A stretch of 64,000 nt of DNA from Podarcis raffonei (Eukaryota; Chordata; Lepidosauria; Squamata; Lacertidae), in NCBI RefSeq assembly GCF_027172205.1, contig NC_070606.1, positions 96,792,534 to 96,856,533 on the forward strand. The letters run 5' to 3'. The notes under the pieces were generated by a model. That model ran no database searches and was not told the DNA's origin. It was given only the letters and a program-made list of their open reading frames with translations. Position 1 is the first letter of the stretch. Each line of letters begins with the position of its first letter. The position numbers and the translations under genes were made by a program. Positions 1-42,250 of this stretch are shown here, in pieces.

Positions 1-508
1 GGGAAACAGAGCTGCTCTGGCCTCGGGGCCTTGTTCTGACAGCAGCAACACCAACCTGTCCAAATGGCCGTGTTTGAGGAGCTCCAGTCGGGGGCTGCAG
101 GAGCGAGATAGAGCAACGGGGAAAATAAGCTTTGGGCCCAAGCGAGGGAAGCGGCGTTAACTGCAGGGTGCGGGGATAAAAGGAGGAGGCCTCTCATTGG
201 ACTGGAGCAGGGTTTGAGAGATGGCTAATCGTCTTTCGCTATTGACTGGAGAGGAACAGGAGCTGGGGACTGAAGGAGCAAGCGGCAATGCAATTTGTCT
301 CTCCTGCCTCTGCAAACAGCTATTCAGGGGACAAGGAAGCCAGGGCTGCGGGCCTTGATCTGTCCAAGAGTGTGCTCTGCCCAAGAACCACAGCCCCTCC
401 TTGCTCCTATAGCAGGCCTCACCTTGTGTTCTTATCGCATCCGGGTTAAGGACGCATCCCAGGCAAGAAAGAAACACAGAGCATTTGAAGTAAAGCTGGA
501 CCTAGGGA
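1..508. other. 3' flank of CHRNG, nothing recognised
   Basis: This stretch lies beyond the CHRNG stop codon. It has short open frames in several directions but none resembles a known protein, and I recognise no repeat in it. Confidence 0.5.
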
Positions 509-1075
509 CATACAACTGATTTTGGACTCACAGCTGTCCATGGAGGCGCGGGTTAATTCTGTGTCCAGGGCAGCTGTTTACCAGCTCCATCTGGTACGCA
601 GGCTGAGACCCTCCCTGCCCGCAGCAGTCTCGCCAGAGTGGTGCATGCTCTGGTTATCTCCCGCTTGGACTAGTGCCATTCTCTCTACATGGGGCTACCT
701 TTGAAGGTCACTCAAAAACTGCAATTAATCCAGAATGCAGCAGCTAGACTGGTGACTGGGAGTGGCTGCCAAGACCATATAACACCGGTCCTAAAGGATT
801 TCAATGGCTCCCAGTACGTTTCTGAGGACAATTCAAAGTGTTGGTGCTGACCTTGAAAGCCCTAAATGGCCTCAGCCCAGTATACCTGAAGGAGCCCACC
901 CATCGTTCAGCCTGGACACTGAGGTCCACCTCCGAGGGCCTCCTGGCGGTTCCCTCACTGCAAGAAGTGAGGTTACAGGGAACCAGGCAGAGGGCCTTCT
1001 CAGTAGTGGCACCTGCCCTGTGGAACACCCTCCCACCAGATGTCAAGGCAATAAACAACTATCTTACTTTTATTT
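509..1075 (+). mobile_element. L2-clade LINE 3' fragment
   Basis: This is a 5'-truncated copy of the same L2-type LINE seen at 13686-15155. It covers the region after the reverse transcriptase, with conserved peptide pieces such as HLVRRLRPSLPA and SPVYLKE in shifted frames. It stops before the usual AT-rich tail, so it is truncated at both ends. Confidence 0.8.
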
Positions 1076-1864
1076 CCCAGCCCCAGCCCTTGCTGGGAGA
1101 CAAAGGCCACCTTCAGATGTGTGTGTGTGGGGGTGTGTCCATCCTGTTTATTTTCCTGCTGGCAATTCCACTGGGCATCTGCATGAGTTTCTCACATTCC
1201 TTTCACATTGCCTTGTGGAACTGCGGCCTTTGGACATTTGGTGCCACTGTGCCTCAATTCTGTTTGCACCTGCCATTGGACACGTTGCCACTCTTTATGT
1301 GTGCAATCCATTCATGAAAATGGCAGGAGGGAATGCTCTGCCAGATCCCTACCCCAAATTCCCTCCACAAAGTCTGGAAAAAATGACAATGCAAAACTCC
1401 TGTGATATTCATTTCCATGTTGGTTGCTTTTAGAAAAAGCCACAAAGGGGTTGCGAACTGGTTGCTTCCAAAAGCAATGGACACGGAAATGAGGGCTGCA
1501 ATTTTTGCTAGGTTTCCAGAAGTAGCTTTCACGTCGTGTGAAAGAGCACATAAAATGCAGAAATTATCAGGTAAGTAAATGTTGGGGAAGAGGAATGAAG
1601 TGCTGCCTGAAGGCAGTCAAATATCTGATTAATGGACGACCCCCAGGTAATGGACTACCTTTAAGGCTGCAGCTTTTCCAACGTTCTCACAGGGAGGGGA
1701 CAGTACTGTCTGCCTCTCTTAGCTTCAGCTGTTGGCTGAGGAACCTGGGAAGGCACTGACGGGCAACCCTGCAACCCACCAAAAAAGGCAGTCCTGGTGT
1801 GCCCACCTGCTAGAACACGTTAGCAGACACTAACTTAAACAAGAAGGCTTTGTGGCTTTGAGGG
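1076..1864. other. CHRNG 3' flank, possible distal 3' UTR
   Basis: I recognise no gene here. On the minus strand an AATAAA hexamer lies at 1152-1147, about 1 kb past the CHRNG stop, and a second at 1073-1068 inside the L2 fragment. Either could serve as poly(A) signal if the 3' UTR is long. No closer AATAAA was seen. Confidence 0.3.
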
Positions 1865-2022
1865 AGGGCCAGAGCTCAGTGATAAAGAACATGGTTTGCA
1901 TGCAGAAGATCCCCTTTCAAAGGTGGGGTTGGAGGAGACTCCTGCCTGAAACCCTGGAGAGCTGCTGCCTGCCAGTGTAGACCATATTGAGATAGATGGA
2001 CCAATGGATATGGAGTCTTCTT
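1865..2022 (+). mobile_element. tRNA-derived SINE in CHRNG 3' UTR region
   Basis: A diverged copy of the squamate tRNA-headed SINE that recurs at 8138, 30970, 38187, 44488 and 63440. The head retains GCTCAGTGATAAAGAACA and a B-box-like stretch; the body carries CCTGCCTGAAACCCTGGAGA. It begins about 140 bases past the CHRNG stop, so it probably lies antisense within the transcript's 3' UTR. Confidence 0.75.
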
Positions 2023-2164
2023 GCATTCCTATGGGACATAATTGGCCCCCAGCAGAGAAGTCCACCAAGCACAGAGGTTTCAGTCGAGAGACGGTGCCGC
2101 CACGTGGCCGTTGAGGGGTTGCCGCTGCTGCTGCCACTGCTGCCGCCACCCCTACACCTCATTC

Positions 2165-31316
<29,152 letters not shown>

Positions 31317-31463
31317 GCCAGTGGCGCAGATCAGTCTTCCTTCCTAACCCCAAGCAGCAGTGTGTGTGTGTGTGTCTGGGAGGGTCTGGGAGGGCTATTT
31401 TGAGCTGAAACCCACCTCTCCCATCCTCCTCCTCCCCCCTATCCCCCCACCCTCCTTTTCAGC

Positions 31464-31508
31464 CACTTGGCAGGCCAGCTGTCCCACGAGTGCTTGCATT
31501 GTCAGCTG
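31464..31508. promoter_or_regulatory. CHRNG promoter E-box cluster
   Basis: Two CAGCTG E-boxes at 31476-31481 and 31503-31508, plus CACTTG at 31464-31469, lie about 150-190 bases upstream of the CHRNG ATG. MyoD-family factors bind such sites, and muscle receptor subunit promoters are known to depend on them. The role is inferred from position. Confidence 0.6.
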
Positions 31509-32037
31509 TTTCCTTGATAGTGATGGACGACTGCCTTTGGAAAAACAGAGTGGAGAAGGTGAGGCGGGGGGGGGGACTGGCTGTCCCTGCCAACCCCCTT
31601 GGGCATGCAAGCCGAACTGATCCATTGAGCGCAGTCATCTCTTCCCAATGGGGCTGGGGGAAGAACTGCAGCAAGGAGACAGTGCCAGGAACATGTCTGT
31701 GCCCAGGGCATTGTGTGATCAGGGAAGCGGTCAGGGCCCCTATTTATAGGAACAAAGAGGACGACCAGCCTCCGGCAGCAGAATTTCCGAGAAATTTCTG
31801 CCCACTTGAGATGGGCTTCATACCAAAGATTGCAGTGAACAGAGGCTTGCCTATAAAGTAGAGGTGGGGTGAGAGAAGGCTTTTTTCTCCATAGATGATC
31901 AAAGAGAAGGACTTATATCTTGCATGACAGGAACTCCTCAGATTAGGTGAGGACACCTTCCGCCCCGTCTATTCTACCTGAGTATAAGGATGGAGGGAAA
32001 ATTCAATTTTTTTTGCATTTTAATGAGAAACTACCAG

Positions 32038-32395
32038 ACGCGGGTGGCGCTGTGGGTTAAACCATAGAGCCTAGGACTTGCCGATCAGAAGGTCAGCGGT
32101 TCGAATCCCCGCGATGGGGTGAGCTCCCGTTGCTCGGTCCCAGCTCCTGCCAACCTAGCAGTTCGAAAGCACGTCAAAGTGCAAGTAGATAAATAGGTAC
32201 CGCTCTGGCGGGAAGGTAAACGGTGTTTCTGTGCGCTGCTCTGGTTCGCCAGAAGCAGCTTAGTCATGCTGGCCAAATGACCCGGAAGCTGTACGCCGGC
32301 TCCCTTGGCCAATAAAGCGAGATGAGCGCCGCAACCCCAGAGTCGGTCACGACTGGACCAAATAGTCAGGGGTCCCTTTACCTTTACCTTTACCT
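32038..32395 (+). mobile_element. Sauria SINE, full length
   Basis: Plus-strand copy: ACGCGGGTGGCGCTGTGGGT head, B box GGTTCGAATCCC, tail GGTCCCTTTACCTTTACCTT. It sits in the intergenic spacer, about 720 bases upstream of CHRNG. Confidence 0.95.
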
Positions 32396-33184
32396 GATTC
32401 ACCCTTCTTGAATCACAAGCTATCCTTTGGAATTCACACATCTCTGAATTTTTGCAGAACTGTTCTCCAACCAAACAGTAGGTCGACAGGTGCATATACT
32501 AGGGAGAGATTTGCATAAAATGCATAGTAAGGTACAAAGAGGAGTTGTACCAGGGGAAATTGCTGCAGAAATGTAGAGGACTGAATTCAGGACTGGAAAG
32601 GGGACGGACGGATGGAATAAGGGAACTGAAATTGACAGATTCATCCATCCTTATCTGAGTGCCATATCCTGCCAACAGGAGACACGGAGAAACGTGCTTG
32701 CCAGTTGTTTTGGTGTTTATCATTGTTTAATTTCTGGGGAAAGCGGAGAGTAGAATTCAAACTTGCCTGGCATGTACTTTCTCAAGTTCTTTGTATTAGA
32801 AGCTTGGCCCCTAATCTTGGACATTTGGAGATTGGAGCTGCCCGATGGAAGCCACTCTGCATGTGTTCAGTGTGTGGTAGAAGCAGCCTCGCTCTTCTGA
32901 CCCTGGTGGCAAAAATACCACCCAGCCTAGGATTTTATTTTTTTTTACCCCTGGGTGGGGAGGTCACTATAAACAGTACAGTCCTTCTTCCACCCTCCCG
33001 GCAACTTCCGATTTTGCCAGCAGCAGCCCCCCTGCTTGGTGTGGGGCCTGTTTTATATGCTTTTATAATGCCTTTTTATTGGCTTTAGGCTTTATTATTC
33101 TTTAAAGGTGCTTTAAAAAGAAAGAAAAAGAAAGCATTGTATGCCTCTCAGGAAAAATAATAATTAAGCAGTTTATAAATCCTT

Positions 33185-33660
33185 TTAAATAAATAAATCT
33201 TGTTTTTTAAATTCATTTTTTATTCGATTTTACAAAAATGAGTTTATAACAGTACCACTTACATATCCATATAAAGAGATTTCTCTGAATCTTGCGACTT
33301 CCCCACATCCCTACCCTGTCCTAATGTAAACATTTCCAACTACATATTATTTCCTAATCTATCTTTTGTATTCATCCAAATTATCTATAATACCTGTTAC
33401 ATTACAAGTGATATTAAAACCCTGCTAATGTTTAAATTTCTTCTCTATAGGTTTTATATTTGAGTTCAGTATCAGGAGTATATATGATGATAATTATATT
33501 AATCCTCTTGTATCTTATAGTGTGGTGGTTTGTTTGATTTTTCTGTTATTTGTTTTTTTGATTGTATGTTTGTTTACTTGTATGTACGTCTGTTTTTTCT
33601 TAAATGTATTTATTTTAAATTAATAAAGATATATTTAATTTTTTTTAAAAAAAACCACTG
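33185..33660 (+). mobile_element. Possible L1-like 3' UTR
   Basis: An AT-rich stretch ending in TTAATAAAGATATATTTAAT and an A-run resembles the L1 tails at 59970-60020 and 61430-61462. No coding part is present, so the call rests on the tail. Confidence 0.4.
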
Positions 33661-33661
33661 C

Positions 33662-36150
33662 TAATGTTTTCATCTGCTTACAGTGGTCTCCTAAATAAAT
33701 TATAAAAATGTCCCATTCCTTTTAAAACTTTTTGTGCTCTTGGTTCCTGAGTTTCCCAGTCAGCTTCGGCATTTCGGTGTATCCATCAGCTTAGTTTGCT
33801 GTCCCTCTCTGGTAGGGACTCCTTCTTCTTTCCAATTAAATAAATAAATTTCTATCATTTCTATCGAGAAACTGAGGGGATCAGTGCGTGCAAACACAAT
33901 ACGCCCCCCCCGACTTAGCCAGTGATCCTCCTCAGCTTGACACCTTCACGCCTGCCCTTCAATCCCAGTCACTCCCAACAAGATCCTGGCCCTCCCTCAG
34001 GCCACAGCTGTTGGTGGTCCACATTCCCGAAACCTCAGCTGCCTCCTGTGAAATGGGATCTGTGCCCCAGAGAAAGGCACTTCCTCCGAGGCCATGTCTC
34101 CTTTGCCCACCGCAGCCTGACCCCCTAACCTCCTTTCTCCACACAACAGCCGGCAGCAGACGCGGCAGGGCCTGGGGGTTAAAAATAAGCCCCCAGACAT
34201 GACTTGGCTCAGTCCAGAGGTCGCTTCAGGAAGCCACTTCTGTTGCTTTGTGGCAACTTTGAGACCCGTTTTGGATGAAGATTCGGGGCGCACAGCGCAG
34301 AGTGAATTGATGGAATTTGCTCCTGTATGGGGTCGCCGTGGTAGCGGCAGACCTGGAAGGCTTTAAAAGGGGATGGTAATTGCAAAACAAAAAAACCCAA
34401 CCTCCTGGAAATCCAAGGAGCAGGGCAGTCCGAATGTGGTTTGGCACATAGCACTCCTTCAAAATTTGACAAGGCAATTTGCAACAATGAGCAATGTCAA
34501 CAAAGAAGGCATACCTGCCAAGTGTTGCGCAAGAGCGCAGCAGCCATTTTGGGTGCTGCGCTCTCTCGTCCCGGAAAAAAAACAACACTTTTCCTAGTGC
34601 CACGATCTCATGCGGTGCCCCAAAACACGTGTTTTGCAAGATCTTGCCCTGAAAAAGGCAGGTGGAAAAACAATTGTTAGAAAAAATGTAGGAAAAAACC
34701 CAAGGAAACCAAGTTATTTTATTTTCAAGTCGTATAGATCATTTTTCTTCTTTATTTTACTGCAAACAGATGTTCACTGTAACTTCTGAAACTCTGAGAG
34801 TAAAAATCTTCACTTATTTGCAAAGCGAAGAGGCTGTGATTTATTCTAGCCTAAGTATTTTTGTCAGGAATGTTCATTTCAAGGTGGATGAGGGCAGGTG
34901 TAAATCTAATCAAGTTTTAATGTGCTTAGAGCAATCACCACTGTGCTTAACTGCTGCAGGAGAGTAGGAATCTCTCTTCCAACTCTCTCCCTCCAACAGT
35001 GTCGGGCCTTTTGTATGCTTATTTTTAATGCAATGCTTCCAAATGCACAAACCTCCATTTTGCCCATTGTGAAATAAAAGCATCCCTGTCTGAATCTTCT
35101 GTTGGATATGAAATTGCTTTTATACGTGGTAGTTTCGATTGTCTTATATGGAATTATTTCAAATTCTTTAAAATATGCAGTTGCAGCCATTGTTGCCTTT
35201 AAATATGCAATTGTAATTATTGTTAAATCGCTTTGAGACATGTTATTTAAATGAATAAATAACTGGCTGCGGAGGTTTGGTAGTGTTTTTGTTTTTGTTT
35301 GCTACAGTCAAATGGTGTCTAAATTTTGTTAAATGAAGCCTGTAAGCAGTATTTGCTGTTGTGCATATCCGGGGGAATATTTTTTAATTAAAAGGTGCAT
35401 GTGCAGAAATACCTGCACACCAGGATGGGAGAAGATACTGTAGGGCTATGTTCTCCCTTCCCTGTCAGATGCAGGATGCTTCAGAAAACCAGTTGATGCG
35501 GATCATAAGTAAGAAAAGTGTTTTTGCCCACAGCTCCTGTTCACAGACTTCACAGAGGTTTCTCTGACGGCTCAGGAAAGGACAAAATACACAAAAAAAC
35601 TACACATATACATTCCATCAAGCCCTCCCCCTGATATGGATGGCAAGTGGTGTAACAGGAACAATATTACCTTAAAACCCCCAGCAGGAATGTGTAGAAG
35701 CTCACTTGCCAAATGTGCACACAGAATAAATATGAGATCTGAATGACCCATTTGCAAAATGAGCTTCATGTCTGGAAGAGGGGTGGGGGATAAATTCAGT
35801 TCAGTTTGCATTCTAATGTGGACCTACCTAATTTGCTCCTCCTGATACGATACGCAAACTGAAACACAGCCATCCTTTAAGCTTTGTACTTCTCTAAATT
35901 TTGCAATGTAGCATTCCGACCAATAATGTGCACAGAAATTGGTATAACAGAGGAAAGCATGCATTAAAAAGGCATATATTTGGGAAAATAAAATTTAAAA
36001 TGCAGTTTATTGCTGAAAAAGTCTTGGAAAATGTCTATATTAGTCAAAACTGAGTATATGTTGGATAAATGCACACTAAACTCTGACAATTTTTCACAAG
36101 GACTCTTTTAAAAAAAAGCAAACTGATATGTGGGGAACTGAATCTAAGAC
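33662..36150. other. Intergenic spacer CHRND-CHRNG, unassigned
   Basis: No exon, SINE or RNA gene recognised. The open frames here are short and unrelated to known families. Distal CHRNG promoter elements or CHRND terminator sequences could lie here, but I see no clear motif. Confidence 0.4.
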
Positions 36151-36154
36151 AATA

Positions 36155-36220
36155 TTAGGCTAGATGGGCCAAGGGTATCTGACTCGACATCAGGCAGCTT
36201 ATAATATTTCTATGTCATGT
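36155..36220 (+). mobile_element. tRNA-SINE tail fragment
   Basis: GGCTAGATGGGCCAAGGGTA then CAGGCAGCTTATAATATTTC is the 3' end of the tRNA SINE family at 8138. Confidence 0.55.
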
Positions 36221-36407
36221 GCAAGAATTTACCAGTGATGGAAAGAGATACATTTTTTTGTGTGGAACATAGTGAGGGTGGTTTTCCTCACCCAGAGACA
36301 CATTGCCTAAGAAAAGTTACGTCAACCTTTTCCCCTTGCTATCCAGAACTCTTCTGCCTGTACATGTCCTCCCTGTAGTTTCGGAGCCAGCGCTTGGGAC
36401 ACACAGC

Positions 36408-36413
36408 TTTTAT
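36408..36413 (-). terminator. CHRND poly(A) signal candidate
   Basis: AATAAA on the gene strand, about 210 bases past the CHRND stop and outside any recognised repeat. The spacing suits a short 3' UTR. Inferred. Confidence 0.5.
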
Positions 36414-36620
36414 TGCACCGCAAGGGACAAGGCAGAAAAGCAGAAACAATTTAAGAGATTGCAACACAGCAGCTGGCTTGGGAGGGGAGTGTGAGTGAAT
36501 ACCGGCTGCGTCCATCTCACAAGTAAGAGGAAGGGAAGAAGACTGGCTCTCAAACGGAGTCAAGGGCCTGGTGCAGCCCTCTGAATCTGGGGAGATGGGG
36601 GTCAAGGGTCCCCTCCAGCT

Positions 36621-36803
36621 CTAGATGTAATTCTTGTTCACTTCATTGTAGTCGTAGGGGTCCCCTTCGAAGGGCAAGGGCGGAGGGTGATTGTAGGACC
36701 CGTTCAGGAAGATCCACAAGGTGCCGAGGCTCAGAACGGGCATGACCAGGAAGAAGCAAAGGCGGTCCACCGTGCGGGCAATGCTGTTCCAGTTGTCTAT
36801 CTC
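36621..36803 (-). CDS. CHRND: CHRND exon 12 (M4 and C-terminus)
   Basis: Codes residues 458-517 and TAG. Acceptor TTTGGCAG, phase 0. Starts [15 protein letters not shown], then M4 (about 472-490), then the tail [13 protein letters not shown], characteristic of delta. Confidence 0.96.
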   Translation of the reverse strand, partial: EIDNWNSIARTVDRLCFFLVMPVLSLGTLWIFLNGSYNHPPPLPFEGDPYDYNEVNKNYI

Positions 36804-39800
36804 CTGCCAAAGAAATCGCAAGGTTCGGAAGGGCCCAAAGACCACAAAATCTCTCCCCCCCCCCCGACCAATGTACAGAGGTCACGGCCCAATTCAAGCA
36901 CACACAGACCTTCCCATTTCCCGGCCGATGCATACAGTACATTCTGCACCACAGCCTGACACAGAAAGTGAGGATATCTAAGGATGCCCTCTCAACAGCT
37001 GGGCTGCGCCACAGAGAATAATGGGATTGTAGAGCAGGAAGGGAAGCCAAGGGTCATCTAGTCCAACCCCCTCTCAACTAAAGCATCCATGACAGATTAC
37101 CATCCAGCCTCCGTGGCACATGAGCCAAAGGCTGGCCCTATCATTTGGTTGGTGTGCACAGGCAGAGATGAAGGATGCAAAGGGAGGGCAGTTGGCTCCC
37201 AACTTGAGGAGAGGTTACATTTTGGCAGGGGGTGGCGATTGTGTGGTGTAATAGCCTAGGACTCAGGCTCAAAACCAGAGGAGTCTCAGTCCGCACCGGA
37301 TCCTTTGCCTCAGGCGGCATCTGAACTAAGTCTGGGGCCTGATTCTGAAGAGCTCCAGTCTGCACAGGTTCCCCTGCAACAAGCACCAGCTGGGCCGAGT
37401 CAGGGGCCTGAGCCTGCCCTGGCTCCAGATGCGGGGATGACCTCGTTGCCTTTGGCTGAGCAATCACTTACAGCTGCTCCACTACCGGTTGGGTCAGGGG
37501 AGGCTGAGGTGGCCCCTGGGTCTAGTAACCCACCGACGTCTCCCGAGCTGCAGAGACTAAGGTCTGAGAGAAGGAGAGACTTGAGTACTTGTAGGAGGAG
37601 TGCTCGCCTTTGGACGAAACAGGGAGGTGAGTCGCCAGGGGATCAGGACCGGCCGTTACCCCGACAAAGATAAAAGGCTGCCGGACCCTGTCCCAGGTTG
37701 TGGGAGCAACATTGCTGTTTGCTAGAACCTGCCTGAGATCCTGTACCTGTCCTAGTCTGGTTTCCTGCCTTGTGTCCTGCCTTGACCCTGTCGGACTGAC
37801 TCCCAGAGGAACCTTTGGATTCTGGACCGGACCTGGACCAGCACATGTGGAAAGCCAAGACGGCACATAGTCATAGCAACCCCAGAACTGCCCCTGTGTG
37901 GCCATCCTTAATTTCTCAAAGCTGGCATGCCAGGCAGGCCTTGCTCCCCATGAAACCAGAAGGCAGAGAGCCTCCTAGAGCCAAACAGACCTTCCCAGAG
38001 CCCAGGAAGCAACGTGGAAAGCTTAGAAGTCATTTCTGTGGCAGGAAAAGAGCTTCTAAGCCTCCGCCTTGCATGCACTTAATTTGTGCGGTGTTGGCTG
38101 ACCAGCCGCCAGATGTGTAAAGCTGCAATCCTGCAGTTAAATGCGTTGCAAGTTGCGAGCCTGCCGTATTGCAAAATTGCAGGTATAGGCTTGGCATGTA
38201 CAAGGTCCCAGGTTCATCCCCAATGGCACCTTCTAGGAGAGCCATTCCATAGCCCTTGCCTGGAACCCTTGAGAGCAGCTGCCAGTCAGTGCCGCACAGC
38301 ACTGAGCTAGATGGAATAATGATCTGACTTGGTACAAGGCCACTCTAATATAATCATTACTATTTAAGATGATTCAACATCGTTAAAAATGGTTGTATGT
38401 TTGGCAGAGATTTAGCCTCAGTCCCTCCTAATCTCCTGGATCCAGCAAAGGTTAAAATCCAGCGGAGGCTCCAATTCCCAGAGTTCTCTGGGAAGAGGGG
38501 TTGGTTATTAAACCCCTCTGGGAATTGTAGCTCCGTGAGGGCAGCAGGGGGAAGCCAGGACTGTTAAAGTGGAATGATACTGCTTTAAATGCGTAGTGCG
38601 GACGGGGCATCGATGACTGTTGAGGAGGAATCCATTGTAATCTAAGGCACTAGCAAGGAGCTGTGGGCTCAGAGGAACCAAAGGTAAACGAGAGATGAGC
38701 CAAGCCCACCTCATTGTAGTCATTCTTGTCTCGCGTGTGCTTCACGATGAAGTTGGCTCCCGTGATGGCTGGCTTGATCTCATTGTAGAGCTGTTCCTGT
38801 GTGCCCTCCACCCCGTGGGGGTTTGGCCCTAGCAGACAGAGAGGAGAGAAGCGGTGAGCAGGTTACGTCCAGGAAATGGGGGGTGGGCTGGGGTTCCTCA
38901 CAAATGCAGGGTGAAGGCAGCCACCGAGAGGGCAGCACAGAATTTGGGTCCCAGATCCGGGATCAAGCAAACTGGGCTATGATGGGTGGAGGGAGGAATT
39001 CAGTTCAGTTTGCACTTTAGGGTGAAGCTACCCAATTTGCGGTTTCTGGGGGGACCTGAACTGAAATGTACAGCCATCCTTCACAGTGCAGTTCTCCATC
39101 CAAGCAGTGGGCACAAAAATGTGTCGGCTGCATATAAAGTCAATATCAAATATATAATAATAATAAAAAAATTTATTTATACCCCACCCTATTGGCTAAC
39201 ACCAATAAAACCACAGTAAAAACATAATAGGGGGGAAGGAACCAATTTAAAATACAGGTTAAAATACAATTTAAAATGCAGCCTCATTTTAAGAGTATCC
39301 GATAGATCAAGACCGTAAGGGGAGGGCAACATAAGGGTCAGACTGAGTCCAAACCAAAGGCCAGGCGGAACAGCTCTGTCTAGCAGGCCCTGCGGAAAGA
39401 TGTCAAGTCCCGCAGGGCCCTGGTCTCTTGTGACAGAGCGTTCCACCAGATCGGGGCCAGTACTGAAAAGGCCCTGGCCCTAGTTGAGACCAATCTAACC
39501 ACCTTGCGGCTTGGGACCTCCAAGGTGTTTTCATTTGTGCACCTTTTATTTGTGGACCTTAAGGTCCTCCGCGGGGCATACCAGGAGAGGTGGTCCTGTA
39601 GGTACGTGGGTCCTAGGCCGCATAGGGCTTTAAGGTCAAAACCAGCACCTTAAACCTGACCTGTACTCCACTGGGAGCCAGTGCAGTTGGTAAAGCACTG
39701 GATGAATGTGATCCCGCGGCAAGGACCCCGTAAGGTGCCTCGCCGTGGCATTCTGCATTTTGGGGAAGCAAAAGCACATTTTATTAGGGAAAACTTCTTT

Positions 39801-42204
39801 GCAGAAATGTGCATATTAAGCATAGCTGGCAGATTCATCCATCCCTAATCAAGATGACATCAGTGGACTCATAATCGAAAAGGGGCATCATGGAATCCTA
39901 GAACTGTAGAGTTGGAAGGGACCCTGTGGTCATCTAGTCCAACCCCCTGAAATGCGTTGAGAATATCCTCTCTGATCTTTGGAGCTGCTGCTGGGGCGCA
40001 GGGCCCCTTGCCAGCCCCAGAGAGGCCTCCCCTGGCCACCCACTGGAACCAAACCCGGGCCAAAGCGAGACTTGGGTGGCCATGCAGTCCACTTCACAGA
40101 GGACAGTTCTCTACTTGAATTAATCATAGACTCATAGAATCACAGAATTGAAGAGAAGGAAGGAACTACTGCGACTAGAGGCAAGGCGGGGCTCTTGCAA
40201 GATATTGCCAGACCCCAAAAGCTGCCTCCTTGTAACCCTAGTAAGTGAGGCTTCAGTGGGGTTGTCAAGAGTGTATGTACTGTATTTTTCGCTCCATAAG
40301 ACACACTCTTCCCCCCTAAAAAGTAAGGGGAAATGTCTGTGCGTCTTCTGGAGAGAATGCGTGCTCCCTGGAGCCGAATTGCCCAGGGGCAAAAAGCAGA
40401 TCATCCTTTTTTTCTTTTTGAAAGAGGGAAGTGGGTGTTGAAACAAAGCCGCTGATCGTTTGCCGATCGGGGAGAGAGATAAGGGATGCTAGAGATAAAG
40501 GAGGCTGCTTGGGAGGGGGGAGGTAAAGACAGCAAACTTGCAAGGGGGGGGACAGGAAGGCTAAAGCAATAAGGAGAGAAATTAGGAGAAAGGGAGGAGC
40601 AAAAAACTGCTCCAGCTAAGGAAAAGACATTAAGGCAAACAAGAGGGAAGGGAGTGTTGAAAGGAAGCAGCTGATCGGTGGGATCGGAAGAGGGATAAGG
40701 GACGCTAGCGGAGGCTGCCTGGGAGGGGGGAGGTAAAAACCCATGGATTTTTGCATTGGGTGACCCCAAATTCACCATCAGATCACATGTCTGTGGCCAC
40801 AGCATGAACCACAAAAATCATACAGCCACTGTTTCATTCAGAATATTTTTTCTTGTTTTCCTGCTCTAAAAACTAGGTGCGTCTTATGGTCGGGCGCGTC
40901 TTATGGAGCGAAAAATAGGTCTCGCACGCAGGGCAGCGCCTTCCTGTTTCACCTCAGGCGGCAAGATGGGATGGGCCACCGCTGCTTCTCTGCTTACAGG
41001 GGCTCTAATCTGCCCAGGGGCGGCTGAGGGTGTTTTGAAGACGCCGCAGTCTGATTTGCCACCGATTTGCAAGATTTCTGTGTTCCCTCCGCAGTATTTA
41101 ACTTATAAATTAGTCGCCATGCGAATCGTTGTCACTGAGTTGGCTGCATAACGTTTTTGGAATAAACATTCCACAATTTACAAGCAGATGGGTGTGTGTG
41201 ATCACAGAGGTCCCTTCTCTAAGAGGTGGGGGCCGCAGGAAAGGGGCTCAGGCTCTCCTGCCCCCCCCCATTACAACAACCCTCCAGTGTTCACAAATGC
41301 AGATTAGCGCATCGTCAATGCCCGGGCTTTCAAACATTTATCTATTTATGAACAATATTTCTAAGCTGCTGTTCTGATAACAGCAATAATAAAAAGCACA
41401 GCCCACAGCGGCAGCGCAAGGCAGGCATAAAAAATTTACAACCCAAGCGTTTACATCCACCAGCTAAATTTACAGTCTATAAAAACAATATTCGAATTTC
41501 CTGGCAGCCAGCGTGTTTTGGAGATGGTGCTCTGGTGTTAGATAAAAATTCAGTTTGAATTTGAGCCACAGTGAACCAGAGCAGAGGTTCTACTGACTGG
41601 ACACACCTGTGTGTGTCAGTTTACAATTCTTTTTAAACTTTCCTTGCTTTTCACATCTGACCTGATGTGTAATTATAATGCATATTTTATGTAAGTTGGT
41701 TAAGACTTTTTTAAGGATCATTACATCCTGGTGCAGAAGCCTCTCTCAGGCCCGTTCCAGTTCTCATAAAAAGCAACCAATGGAGGTCCCACTGCGATTC
41801 AGTAGTGGAGACCTACATTGGCTCCCAGTATGTTTCTGAGCAAAATTCAGTGTCTTGGTGCTGACCTTTAAAGCCCTAAACGGCCTCAGCCCCGCAGACC
41901 TGAAGGAGCATCTCCACCCCCTTCGTTCAGCCCGGACACTGAGGTCAAGTGCGGAGGGCCTTCTGGTGGTTACCTTACTGCAAAAAGTGAGGTTACAGGG
42001 AACCAGGCAGAGGGCCTTCTCAGTGGCGGCGCCTGCCCTGTGGAACACCCTCCCATCAGATGTCAAGGAAATAAACAACCATCTGACTTTTAGAAGACAT
42101 CTGAAGGCAGCCCTGTTTAGGGAAGTTTTTAATGTTTGATGCTTTATTGTACTCTGGACGCTTTCAGCCAGATGGACGGGGTATAAATAATAATAATAAT
42201 AATA

Positions 42205-42250
<46 letters not shown>

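Noticed and set aside
1-2164. EIF4E2 or TIGD1 exons (downstream neighbours in mammals)
   Set aside because: No frame here resembles either protein; they must lie beyond the window if conserved.
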